Assembly (NCBI GenBank): GCA_026874595.1
Contig: CM049317.1
Coordinates: 49,808,401-49,872,400, forward strand
Origin: Sipunculus nudus
Lineage: Eukaryota; Annelida; Sipuncula; Golfingiida; Sipunculidae
Direction: 5' to 3'
DNA: 64,000 nt
Shown here: positions 1-9,523 of the stretch, one piece after another
Numbering within the stretch: position 1 is the first letter of the stretch
How the letters are laid out: each line of letters opens with the position of its first letter
The notes under the pieces: generated by a model
Databases searched by the model: none
Told to the model about the DNA's origin: nothing
What the model saw: the letters and a program-made list of their open reading frames with translations, nothing else
Program-made: the position numbers and the translations under genes

Positions 1-860
1 ATTAAGATGTCAGTGTTTTTTTTAACAAATAATTATTATTTACTCTTAGAACAATCCTAACAATACAGTACACCTAATCAATACAACTACCCAGTATAAC
101 AATAAAATGTACAGTACCAGAGTGTCCGGATCCTAGGCTTTTCTGAATACCTTTACTGTCACAGCTAAACAAGAGTCCTTTAACAAAAGAAAATGTAATA
201 ATCCAAAGGCAAACTGGAGACAGTCCGTATTAAATCTGTATTTAGCCCGTTAAATATCTGACAACACTGCAAGTAACTATCAGTGCTCGCTGGTATTTTC
301 CTTTCTACCGCCTCTAAGCACAGCCCTTAATTTATAGCTTCTCACCATAAAATTCTAGAAATGGAAAATTGCCAAAGAACAATACACACGCACATGAACC
401 GACCTGGAACATCTAGAACAAAGCACACTGTGTCCCTATGCTCCAAACCCAACCACGAGCAAGCGCCCAACAAGCGAGGTTTCCATAACAACGAACTATG
501 CCTGCGCTGCACGAATCAGAATGTCAACAGACATGCGTACAATAAAACTGATACCTGTAACAATATAAATATTAAAGATTGAACCTCTCTACAGTTTGAC
601 TACATAACGGAAAGACATTAGAGAACAGTTTTTTAGGAACAGAAAATCCTCATATATTTTAAAGAAAATTGTCTCAAAATGTCCTCCTCACATTGCATAT
701 TAAAAACATTTTTCCAATATAATGTAGGGAGATACCCCTTCCATACCCTCCACATGCCACCTGTAATAAACCTTGATAAAACCATGGTTCGTAAATAAAA
801 TTAAAAATAGATCTTTATATTTTTTTATATTATTTAATACATAACGTATAGAAATAATAT
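1..860. other. AT-rich non-coding stretch
   Basis: I see no supported gene here. The only open stretch (361-582, plus) has no recognisable motif, no splice context and low-complexity composition, so I treat it as chance. The sequence is AT-rich. Confidence 0.5.
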
Positions 861-867
861 AAATATA

Positions 868-907
<40 letters not shown>

Positions 908-1030
908 ATACAAATACGCTTATATAGATAACACTTAGTTTTCATAATACCCATACATATTTACCCTCCTCCTCCCCCCCCCCCCCGCTCTCTAATTTCT
1001 GGATCGGTCACCCTCCCCTCTCCCAATCCA
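860..1030. repeat. (TA)n microsatellite and C-run
   Basis: A broken run of TA dinucleotides at about 860-904 is followed near 976-987 by a cytosine homopolymer in a pyrimidine-rich stretch. Both are simple repeats. The C-run is a likely place for assembly or sequencing length error. Confidence 0.9.
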
Positions 1031-1950
1031 TGGTACGCCCCTGGAGTGCATATATATTTCAGGAAGATCCGACATTCAAGCTAGGATATCAATTTGCAAA
1101 TGTACATCTTCACATGAAACCTACCTGTAATATCTTGGGATTTTCAACTAAAGAGCATGTCGATAGAATGCTCGCTTTTCAATTAGATATATAAACGATA
1201 GATTAAAAAAAATGTACACCGCTCTTAAAATATAATAAGTTTGCCATATAAAGTCCGAGCATGGAGATAATGCAAATTTATCAAAGGCAAAAAATGTATC
1301 TATAACAAATATTTGTTATTAAATAATTGAATCTGAACATTTAAAAATCCTCCACAAGATGCCAGCATTAGGCTGAATCTGATGGTCAATCCACTTTACT
1401 CTTGCAGTGCTAACAGTTACATGACTTACCTCCCAGGCTGGTGACTATCTATGACTGTAGTGTTTACGTACCTTACAACGCCTGACCCACGCTGTGCCGC
1501 CTCATGTATTCTAGTAGTCCCTACCCTGTCCAAGGTGGTCGCAGGAGCAGGGAGGATTTACAGGGTGTATGACAGAGAGACTTGGCTTCCTCTTAACTCA
1601 CATGTTGGTGGGTTTTTTTTCGAAGCTTTTAAACTGCAAGAAGTTAAACAAACAAGCAGGCTTTCAAATGCTGTGAGACTTAAATATAAAAAAAATATAA
1701 TTGTACAGAGTGTTTTATCGATGGACGGAGTAAGTTGTATTCAAGTAAGGATTCAATGTAAGGTAGACTTCTGCATTTTTCTTTTTTATCGGGATAAACG
1801 GAAAATGGGTTAGATACAGGATTTCCATTGAAACAGTTCGTAAAATCAGATTTAAAACAAATATATGTACTGCAGATAAAAAGAGAGAGAGAGAAGTTCA
1901 TCTTACGGATCCAAGCCACAGTTCCAAACATCAAAAATGCACCGAAGGTT
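1031..1950. other. Intergenic, nothing recognised
   Basis: Open frames exist on both strands (about 1451-1813 plus, 1680-1934 minus), but they overlap each other, lack convincing ATG starts or splice sites, and match no family I know. No RNA gene was seen. Confidence 0.4.
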
Positions 1951-2260
1951 TAACAAAATGCTTGTGCAAAATGCTTGTTGTGTTGCTTGTGCTGCCATCT
2001 ACAGTGAAATTGTGTGATAGAGAAGAGGTGGTGCAGGGAAAATAGCCCTCTACAGGGGATATAGTCTGATAGGGAAGCGGCTGTGCTGGTTTTGTTGCTT
2101 GTGCTGCCATCTACAGGGTAAATAGTGTGATATAGAGTAGAGCTAATACTGGTTGTGTTGCTTATACTGTCCTCTACAGAAGAAAATAGTTTGATATAAG
2201 AGAGGTTGTGCTGGTCATGTTGGCTGTGCTGTCCCCTTCAGAGGAATAGTTTGACAGAGC
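1950..2260. repeat. Degenerate minisatellite, unit about 65-70 bp
   Basis: Imperfect tandem copies share the core 'gctgccatctacag' followed by 'atagtgtgatatagag' and 'gtgctggttgtgttgctt'. At least four copies are visible at about 1970-2000, 2095-2130, 2150-2190 and 2210-2240. The phrase 'gctgccatct' appears again alone near 2290 and 2848, so the unit has also dispersed locally. Confidence 0.7.
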
Positions 2261-3660
2261 TTGGACGTTATATATGATGGTATCACATGAAAGATTTATG
2301 CTGCCATCTCTACTTAACTCATGTTTAGTGCTGGTTGATCTCCTGATAATCAATAGTGATTCAGCTAAAGACGTGCTGTTGTGATGCCAAAATGTTGCCT
2401 AGTGACAGAGTGAAAAATTTTGCCCCGTTAGAGAGTGCCGGTCCTGCTCAATATTCCCTGAGCATAGGCTCCCAACAGGAGAATTGATAGGTATTTACAA
2501 TCTATGCCTTAGTGTGATGACTTATAAGTGATGCTGGGATGCATCACAAACAAATACCCATTTAAAAATTGTATACCTAAATCTTGCCTTAAATATGACA
2601 GTAAGTCAATATAAGCAGGGGAGTTTACGGGATATGCTTATAACCATTTGAAAGGCCTCCTGGTTCATATGTCTTGTATTTATGGAGTTTCAAAGTAAAA
2701 TCAATTTATGACTCCAGGGTGCATCTAATAATCGAATAATCTGTACATTATATATGTTGCTGTTGCACATTTCAGTAAGTCTACCGTCACAGCAGTGCTC
2801 CAATCTATATGGGCAATTTATTTAATTAATTAGATGCATTCAGTGCTGCCATCTACCAGTTATTTATTAATTTAGTTTAATCCTCAAAAGACCTGTGTCA
2901 ATTATCTTTTGGTCAAGCTTGGTCATGTGACATGACAACTGTGTTGACCAGGTTACTTGGTAACTCTGCGCATTCCGGCTCGCCATTACGTTTGTTAGTG
3001 TGGTGAATGGACCTTGCAAGTGAATGGTACGAACGGATTCCGCCACCAAGGGGCTCCTGGTTCTGCTCGAACGAGCAGGCATACATGACCGTCCATTCGT
3101 GAAAAACAGACCAGCGGCTTTTCTCTGTCAGAGTGTCAGAGAGAAAAAATAACTGTCCTGATTGTCGAGAAAGGTGGTTTCAGTGGTGGAACTTTCAAAT
3201 TCACTACTGAAAGTCGTGAACCGGCCAATTCAACCGAATCTGGATCTCGCCTGCGCCTACCCAGTCACTCGCCGGATACCAGATTTTAGCCGAATTCCTT
3301 CACTGAATATCGATGAATTTTAATTTTGCTTAACATCTTCACTGAGGATCGTTGAACAATACCTCGTCCGCCTTGTGATTGTTTACACTTGGAAAATTTC
3401 TCCACGGACTTGAATATTTTTACTTCGTTGAAGGAACATTTTACTTGGATTTTAATAATGTGGAACACTTACCTGACTTTCAATGAACTGTTGTGCAGGA
3501 TCATATTTAAGATTTACCTTAGAGCCACTATCGAACGCGGGCTTCGCTTCTATTGAGGAAAATATAAATAAAATTGTCACCTCTCATTCCCTTTTTTAAC
3601 TCCTAATTTTCCCTGTGGATGTCCCTACACTTTACTCTTTTAACATGAACAACAACTAAG
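2261..3660. other. Non-coding stretch with a GC-richer island
   Basis: No supported gene. From about 2930 to 3270 base composition is richer in G+C and CpG than the surroundings. It contains GTTACTTGGTAAC at 2952-2964, two inverted GTTAC/GTAAC half sites that resemble an RFX X-box. A promoter is possible, but no first exon could be recognised beside it. Confidence 0.3.
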
Positions 3661-3667
3661 CATCAAA

Positions 3668-3745
3668 AGCCGCCTGAATCGGGATTCGAACCTACGATCT
3701 CTAGACAAGGAACCATACACGCTGCTAAGTGAGCCGTGAATACGA
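3668..3745 (-). repeat. tRNA-derived SINE head or tRNA pseudogene
   Basis: On the minus strand the sequence carries GGTTCGAATCC, a good Pol III B-box (T-loop) match, about 35 bases downstream of GGCTCACTTAGCAGCG, a weaker A-box (D-arm) match. The T-stem does not close into five pairs and the acceptor arms do not pair, so it is not a functional tRNA. A SINE head or a decayed tRNA copy fits better. Confidence 0.45.
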
Positions 3746-4257
3746 GATACCAGCAGCAGTTAGTTTTCTTCATTAATATATGTGATTGAAGCGCCATCTA
3801 TCGCGAAAATGGGAAACCATTTACTATTTGAACAGGTAAATTAAGCTTTAGCTTTATACAATAGTATTATATATATTTTTGATAAACTTGTAATATCCTG
3901 GTATCGTATCTGGAAGTACTCTTATAAGTGACAAACCAGAGTTCACCATCTGAATTCAAGCTTTACAATTCCAATCCGGCACAGCCTCAAATCTTATGTT
4001 ATCGAAATATCTTCTAAGCCATTCACATACTGTTTTTCTGTGATCAACATTTATGCAGTATTCCGTAACATTGTGATATATCGTATCACATACGGCTCTA
4101 TTGATTTGTTTGATAACTGAGATACTTCGATGAAACACTGTTGTTTTCTACCACTTTGAATATTTTTTGTGAAATTTGAAGATCATTCGTGATGATTGTT
4201 TAGATAAGATATCACCATGTCAAACAAAGATCGTATATCTTGTACAATGTATTAGAA

Positions 4258-4743
4258 ATGCACAACCTTGTATTTGATAGTAAACCACAAACTCTATCTG
4301 AGGTTGAACATATGGCCAACACTTCGGTCCAGGATCTATTAACAGATTACGAAAAGACTGTATTGGATGAGCTGGTCCAGATGCTGCCCAGACTGAGGCA
4401 TGCGATGTGTAAACGGGCACTGCAAAGGTTAAGTAGACTGCCCTCTTCGCATGAGAAAGTTCAACTCGTACTCCACCGGCTTTTCCGAACTGCAAATTTG
4501 TCATGCGCTCTTGTCGAAACAAGTCAGATACAGGCTATACCTGGCAGTCTGATGCTGATATCGGAGATGAAGGACGTTCAAGCTACAGGGTCTACAACAG
4601 GAGTGGATGTCTCGGTATACAATATAGGACCTAAGAAAGTCACGATACCAAATAAAACAATAATTGCTGAACTCTATACTGTTCTTCAGTGCATAAATCC
4701 AACCCAGATACTGGTCCGGCAACATATATATACCAATGAATGA
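4258..4743 (+). CDS. LTR-retroelement polyprotein-like fragment
   Basis: An uninterrupted frame of about 160 codons, starting at the ATG at 4258. The N-terminal half is helical and charged (DLLTDYEKTVLDELVQML). The C-terminal half ends in VDVSVYNIGPKKVTIPNKTI followed by IAEL. That pattern resembles the beta-strand segment often found between protease and reverse transcriptase in Gypsy-type polyproteins, where a short 'NxxxKPVxIPxxTxIAEL'-like sequence recurs. No protease active site, RT, RNase H or LTR is seen nearby, so at best this is an isolated fragment. It could instead be an unrelated host exon. The family assignment comes from pattern memory and is weak; the open frame itself is directly seen. 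Confidence 0.3.
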   Translation: MHNLVFDSKPQTLSEVEHMANTSVQDLLTDYEKTVLDELVQMLPRLRHAMCKRALQRLSRLPSSHEKVQLVLHRLFRTANLSCALVETSQIQAIPGSLMLISEMKDVQATGSTTGVDVSVYNIGPKKVTIPNKTIIAELYTVLQCINPTQILVRQHIYTNE

Positions 4744-5002
4744 CTAATTACAGCCATTTCAGAACAGACAAGACACGGGTTTTGTTTTTAAATATAAATT
4801 AAATTTAATTTTTTTAGGGTACTCTGGAACAAAATAACGAGTATGTGGTCACCCAAAACCAGGAAATAGACGGCAAAGATTGATGAAAAATTAATCAGTA
4901 AACTTCGTTTTTCTCCCTTTAAATTAACAGTTCATAAATCTTAACTCTGCAATAGTTATAAAATATCAGACTGTGTTGGTAAGGTTTTCCTGTCAGTCTT
5001 GT

Positions 5003-5005
<3 letters not shown>

Positions 5006-5053
<48 letters not shown>
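5006..5053. repeat. (TA)n microsatellite
   Basis: A perfect TA run of about 47 bases lies directly against the 5' edge of the Penelope-like fragment. Penelope-like elements often insert at or truncate within such runs. Confidence 0.95.
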
Positions 5054-5054
<1 letters not shown>

Positions 5055-5056
<2 letters not shown>

Positions 5057-5642
5057 GAAACTAGTTGACAAACACTTCCCTAAACTTCACAGGTACCACA
5101 GGTTATTCAACAGGAACAATTTGAAAATCAGCTATAGCTGTCTACCCAACATGTCTAACCTGATCAGCAGACATAATATGAAGGTTTTAAATACTGACAA
5201 TGCTGTACCCCAAAACCAATGTAACTGCCGTAAAAAAGACGAATGTCCTATGAATGGTCAGTGTCAGCTGAAATGCATTGTCTATAAGGCAACAGTAAAA
5301 ACAGACAATGACGAGAAATACTACATAGGGTGTACTGAAGATGATTTCAAGACAAGATACAATAACCACAAGCAATCTTTTCGTAACAGATCCCACGCTA
5401 AAAATACTGAACTGTCTAAACACATTTGGTCACTAAAAGACAACAATATCAATTACAAGCTCTCCTGGGAAATATCTGCCAAGGCAGCACCTTACTCCTG
5501 TGGGACAAGGAAATGTGATCACTGCTTGTCTGAAAAGCTACTTATAGCAACCCCCCCCCGGGATCATTGTTGAACTCAAGAGCTGAAATTCTCTCTAAGT
5601 GCCGCCACCAAAACAAATTCACTCTGAAATGTTTTAAAATCT
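5055..5642 (+). pseudogene. Penelope GIY-YIG endonuclease domain, frameshifted
   Basis: The frame from 5055 contains a cysteine-rich linker (CNCRKKDECPMNGQC), then KYYIGCTEDDFKTRYNNHK, which holds the YIG half of the GIY-YIG signature and the R-x-x-x-H helix. ELSKHIWSLKD and a C-x-x-C-L-S-E-K-L segment follow. These are the hallmarks of the endonuclease at the C terminus of Penelope-like reverse transcriptases. The frame runs into a stop at 5571-5573 just after a nine-base C run (about 5551-5559). The expected C-terminal residues continue in another frame to a stop at 5640-5642, so a homopolymer length change has broken the frame. This could be a true mutation or a sequencing error. Confidence 0.8.
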
Positions 5643-6241
5643 AGCATTCATACTAATTTCTACGTGCCCTCTAATCTCCCCCTACCCCCACCACGAGGAT
5701 CCGCTGGGCAGACTCATCTGTTCAGGTGGTTGCTCTCCCACTGCTGGCTCGTGGAGTCCATTGGATGACAGGAAAGTCCTACTTTATCCTACTCTAAGGG
5801 GCTTCACGACCTTCAGCTAGGAGACCTGCACCACTTGGTATGAGTATAGTACATTTGCCTTTCATATTACTTTTTATATTGTATATTTGCCTTTTGCATT
5901 GTATATTTTCATAGTATATGTGTATAGTATATTTATATCATATGTGTATACTACTGAAATGTTACTGTACCCAGGACCCTATTAAATATCAGCTTACTGG
6001 CACATGGGCTTCCTGGTAAAATATCTTTGTATTAATTATAAACATTAAAACCACAATAACTCTCTGTGCCCTGTTATGTTCCAGTATCGCACGTGTACCG
6101 CGCCCAATCCTATTGTGCCCCCGAGCACAATAGGATCAGTGTCAGTCATTAAATGTTCCCCCCAATACGCACAAAGCATAATCTCGTAATCTCGTAAAGT
6201 CTCGGCTTTTCAAACCACGCCGTTAGCTTCATTCTAACAAC

Positions 6242-6289
6242 ATTCACCTGATGATCGGGTCGCATCCCGTGAAACAGACTGTAGTGAAT
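6242..6289 (+). ncRNA. Type I hammerhead ribozyme of a Penelope-like element
   Basis: The full three-way junction can be read. Stem I pairs ATTCAC (6242-6247) with GTGAAT (6284-6289), six perfect pairs. The core CTGATGA is at 6248-6254. Stem II pairs CGGG (6256-6259) with CCCG (6266-6269) around a six-base loop, with a U-U mismatch next to the core (6255/6270). GAAA follows at 6271-6274. Stem III is very short: ACA (6274-6276) with TGT (6280-6282), loop GAC. Cleavage is expected after A6283. A short stem III is typical of the hammerheads of Penelope-like retroelements. The U-U pair at position 10.1/11.1 departs from the usual G-C and may lower activity. Confidence 0.8.
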
Positions 6290-6310
6290 TTACAATGTTT
6301 TTTTTCTCCA

Positions 6311-6366
6311 GAGTTATATATATATATATATACATATATTATATAATATAATATAATATAATATAA
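6311..6366. repeat. TA / TATAA simple repeat
   Basis: TA dinucleotides followed by repeats of TATAA-type pentamers, immediately downstream of the Penelope fragment. Confidence 0.9.
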
Positions 6367-6485
6367 ACCTTATTTAATTTACCTGGATTGTACAGCTAGT
6401 TATAATAAATAACAAGTGACACGCTCGATAGCATGGTTTGACAAATCGGAGAATGCCACCATCATTGATCGGGCAACTACAACCT

Positions 6486-6562
6486 ACCCTGATAGCCACG
6501 CTGGGAATCGAACCCAGCGTAGAACACCGAGCGTTTTACCCCTCGACTGTCCAGGCGCCGTG
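6486..6562 (-). repeat. tRNA-derived SINE head
   Basis: The minus strand reads like a tRNA 5' to 3'. It begins with GGCGCCTGGACAGTCGAGGG, an A-box/D-arm-like start, and reaches GCTGGGTTCGATTCCCAGC, a perfect T-arm with B-box GGTTCGATTCC, at about 6488-6508. The 5' and 3' ends do not pair into an acceptor stem and the sequence continues into non-tRNA DNA toward 6420. A tRNA-derived SINE therefore fits better than a tRNA gene. Confidence 0.6.
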
Positions 6563-7071
6563 TTAATCCTTGATACTTTAATAGATGAATCATTATGGAG
6601 AATGAGTTCTTCAAATTAGACCACGTAAACAATTGTGTGGAGGCATTAAATATTATTTAACGTTATACCAGTATTAGTCACTCTAACGTTTAAGATTTAT
6701 ATTACAATCGACGTGTTTTGTTAAACATTTACACATTTTCACACACCATTTCAGAATATTTATTAATAGTTCCCTTAGCATTTCTTTGAACATTTTATCT
6801 TAAAAAATCCTACTAGTCCTTCTTTTGTACATTTGTGTTACACGTTTCACAAGAATGTATTTTAATTATATATCATAGGCAATGTATATATATATATTTT
6901 GTATGTAAAGCAATCACAATGAATATATCTCATCCAGTGACAATAAGCTAAATCTTCCGCCCCCAAGCAGGAAACTTGTACAACTGTTAAAATAAGATAA
7001 TAACATAAGTTATTACATTAGCCATATGTACATTCGACTGTCGTGCAGTTATACAGGATGCTATTATTGTT

Positions 7072-7072
<1 letters not shown>
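6563..7072. other. AT-rich intergenic stretch
   Basis: No gene or RNA recognised. A short TA run lies near 6885-6897. Confidence 0.5.

Positions 7073-7073
<1 letters not shown>

Positions 7074-7110
<37 letters not shown>
7074..7110. repeat. (GA)n microsatellite
   Basis: About 18 perfect GA units. Confidence 0.95.
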
Positions 7111-7112
<2 letters not shown>

Positions 7113-7690
7113 TAAAATGGATACGTTTTTCATTCCTGGATCACCTTTTTTGTGTCAGCAACTAACTGTATGGAAAAATCAGACCTAAAATACTCATGGA
7201 ACACATACTCCGTTATGTGAGAAATTGTACCCCATTAACTACTGAAAAGCTTATCCTCTCGTCCACACCTGCCTTATAGTATCAAATTCTACCATCAGAA
7301 GGCTTCAGAAACGGAGTCTAAATTCAGGGAAAGAGATTTATGAACTTAAAGTGTCACCATTTCCATATTTTACTCGATGCACACAAGTCCATATCTTTTC
7401 TTTCGATATCTTCATTAATTTTGTAAGATAAATATTACATACATGGCTGATGAAAACTTCAACCGATGGTACAAAATATATTCAAGTGGATCCATGCCCT
7501 TTCTGGTCATATTTACAAAACAGGTATAGGTCTCTCAACGCTATTAAGAGAAAGTCTGATCATTTACTGTGTTTAAATAAGAGATATTAAATAAATTGCA
7601 AAGAAGAGGAAAATACAAGTGTTTGCATATTATTTTAAGTAGTTTTATCTGGATCGTTAACACCTTTTGTCATAAAATCAAATCAGTAAG
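7111..7690. other. 3' flank of a receptor-like gene
   Basis: No coding region recognised. It lies just downstream of the minus-strand tail exon that stops at 7692, so it may hold its 3' UTR. No clear polyadenylation signal could be singled out in this AT-rich stretch. Confidence 0.35.
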
Positions 7691-7691
7691 C

Positions 7692-7949
7692 TCAGGTTAA
7701 TTTTATCGGTCCTCTGTTAAGCTCAGAGATGACGTCATCCAATGAGTTTCCGTAGAGATTCTGTGATCCAGGTCGAGGGGGCGGGTATACCGTATGGGAA
7801 ATGCTTTTAAAAGAAGTCCCATACCGAGTAGGGATTGATGATGGCGGCTTGTTAGGGAGGGCTGGGGTCATAGGCGTCTGCAGATCAGGCACCGTACGAT
7901 CTCGCCGAACACCATGTTGTCTTATATATATACTGTCGTTGTCTTCATT
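7692..7949 (-). CDS. Cytoplasmic-tail exon of a receptor-like membrane protein
   Basis: Probable last exon of 86 codons including the stop. A good acceptor (TTGCACAG before AATGAAGAC) at 7949/7950 puts it in phase 0, matching the phase at which the transmembrane exon at 8745-8859 ends (CAG before GTAAAC). The peptide is hydrophilic and proline-rich (TPALPNKPPSSIP, TVYPPPRPGSQ), with tyrosines in short polar contexts (SIYIRQ, TRYGTS, NLYGNSLDD). These suggest SH3 or SH2/PTB adaptor docking, by analogy with other receptor tails. It has no similarity to the RSK motifs of the gene A and B tails. Function is inferred only from composition and from the exon next to it. Confidence 0.55.
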   Translation of the reverse strand, partial: NEDNDSIYIRQHGVRRDRTVPDLQTPMTPALPNKPPSSIPTRYGTSFKSISHTVYPPPRPGSQNLYGNSLDDVISELNRGPIKLT

Positions 7950-8744
7950 CTGTGCAATGTATATAATCACTTGTTTCGAACTCTCCACCATATACCAGAC
8001 ATATTTATGGCAGACAAATGATTATATAAACGATTCAAATGAATATTTATGAATAGTAAACACTTAACGAAGGTAAACATCCAAGACTAAAACATGGCCA
8101 ATGAGGAGATCTATGAAAAAAGTAGAGTGGGATCATTGTCAATAATAATATCTATAGATTATTTTTCTTTTTCTTATTTTTTATTATTAATAATATTATT
8201 GTTATTATTATTATGTTTATTATTATTATTATTATCAAATGTTACATATGATGCTAGTTGTAGCGATGTAAAAGGACAGATATACAAGGATATTTTCGTT
8301 CCATACCGCAGATATGTACTTAAAAAGAAACTCAAGTTATTTAAAGATACCATTTGCTGAATCTAATATTCTTTCAGAAATATCTTAAGACAAACCACCT
8401 GTCCGCATTGGGTGCACGGCGATTTGACTGTGGCCGCAGACGGACATGTCGTCATATCAAGTGTTGATGAGTAGTGTCAGATGTCTTTATGGGAACATCT
8501 GAGACCGTAATATGTGGTACCGGGTCAACTTGGATCTCCCTTCTATACATGAATAAACTTTTGTTTAACATCAATACGGAAAAGATGTTTCATATTGGAA
8601 AAGAATCTTTAGTTCAGCCCGAAGGCGGCATGCATATATTAAACTTATTTAATTGATTATTCTATCTAAAAGGTACGGAGCATGATCCTGACATATTGTC
8701 TACCTTAACCACAAAAGTGTTGTCTGTTGTTTTAACGTGTTTAC
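7950..8744 (-). other. Intron between tail and transmembrane exons
   Basis: Probable intron bounded by a donor CAG|GTAAAC at 8745/8744 and an acceptor at 7950. It contains an ATT-rich simple repeat (about 8165-8237). No exon was recognised inside. Confidence 0.45.
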
Positions 8745-8859
8745 CTGTCGGGCTTGTTTACTTTTCACTTGTTGCAGGAAAGTAACGATAATTTCTGACA
8801 TAATAACAGCAGCGATGACTATGCTGATGATGATTTTCCAACCGAAGTTCATACCCTTT
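8745..8859 (-). CDS. Transmembrane exon of a receptor-like membrane protein
   Basis: A 115-base exon on the minus strand with acceptor TTTATACAAG at its start and donor CAG|GTAAAC at its end. Its peptide is KGMNFGWK, then IIISIVIAAVIMSEIIVTFL (about 20 hydrophobic residues, one membrane span), then the basic QQVKSKQARQ. A positive stop-transfer sequence after the span places the following exon (7692-7949) in the cytoplasm. The architecture, a short transmembrane exon followed by one tail exon, is that of genes A and B in this window. The extracellular part is probably the CTLD exon at 15522-15728, with further exons missing or unrecognised. Confidence 0.6.
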
Positions 8860-9523
8860 CTTGTATAAAGTGAAAAATATAACGATATGAGAAGCAGAAT
8901 GTTTAGATTCGGCTATTATAACTTTATCAATACAACAACAGGTATTCATAAAGTATGTGTATATAATATTCGCCCATAATATAACATCACAGTCAAGACC
9001 ACCTTTGTTTGAAATCATATTTAACCCTTTATCACCTCAATCACAAGTTCATTACGACCAAAAAGGACCACCGACAGGAAGATACGGCAGGCTGTTGAAA
9101 TTCCATGGTTGCTGTCGGCATTTGTAAAATTATCTTTTGTTAACTGTCACTGTAATTTTTATTGGAAATGGAGTAATGCTTGTGTTTAACTGGGTCTCTG
9201 ACTCATAATCAAATTAGACAGATAACGGAAAAGAAATTGGTCCAACAGCACTACGATTTATTGACAAAGGAACAATACATACAAAAGTATACAGCAAAAT
9301 ACACACAAGGCAAACAACATTAAGTTAGTCCCACTGTAGAATATATGTGTGTATTTATACATACATTTCTCCCAGCTATAAATGAACAAAACATACAGAA
9401 AAAAAAATACATACAAACTGAAAAAAACTCCAACTGTAATGATATCAGAAAATTTCAACAACTTTGTATGAATACCGTAATGAAATGTTACCAATGTGAG
9501 AATCACTTCAATAAAATTATTCT
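8860..9523. other. Non-coding; probable intron and LINE 3' flank
   Basis: No exon is supported. Around 9040-9130 the minus strand has a short open stretch, but it lacks both splice signals and CTLD cysteines. The 3' end and tail of the L1-type LINE should lie in 9240-9523, but no clear poly-A or target duplication marks it. Confidence 0.35.

Larger units (their letters stand above)
5055..6310 (+). mobile_element. Penelope-like retroelement, 3' part (5'-truncated)
   Basis: Only the 3' end survives: the C-terminal coding region with a GIY-YIG endonuclease domain (5055-5642), a non-coding 3' region, and a hammerhead ribozyme (6242-6289). The element starts abruptly at a (TA)n run, so the reverse transcriptase is missing. 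GIY-YIG domains and hammerhead ribozymes are both established features of animal Penelope-like elements. The exact 3' boundary is not visible; a second AT-rich tract begins near 6316. Confidence 0.75.

Noticed and set aside
6486-6562. Functional tRNA gene
   Set aside because: Good T-arm, but no paired acceptor stem and poor anticodon arm; called a SINE head instead.
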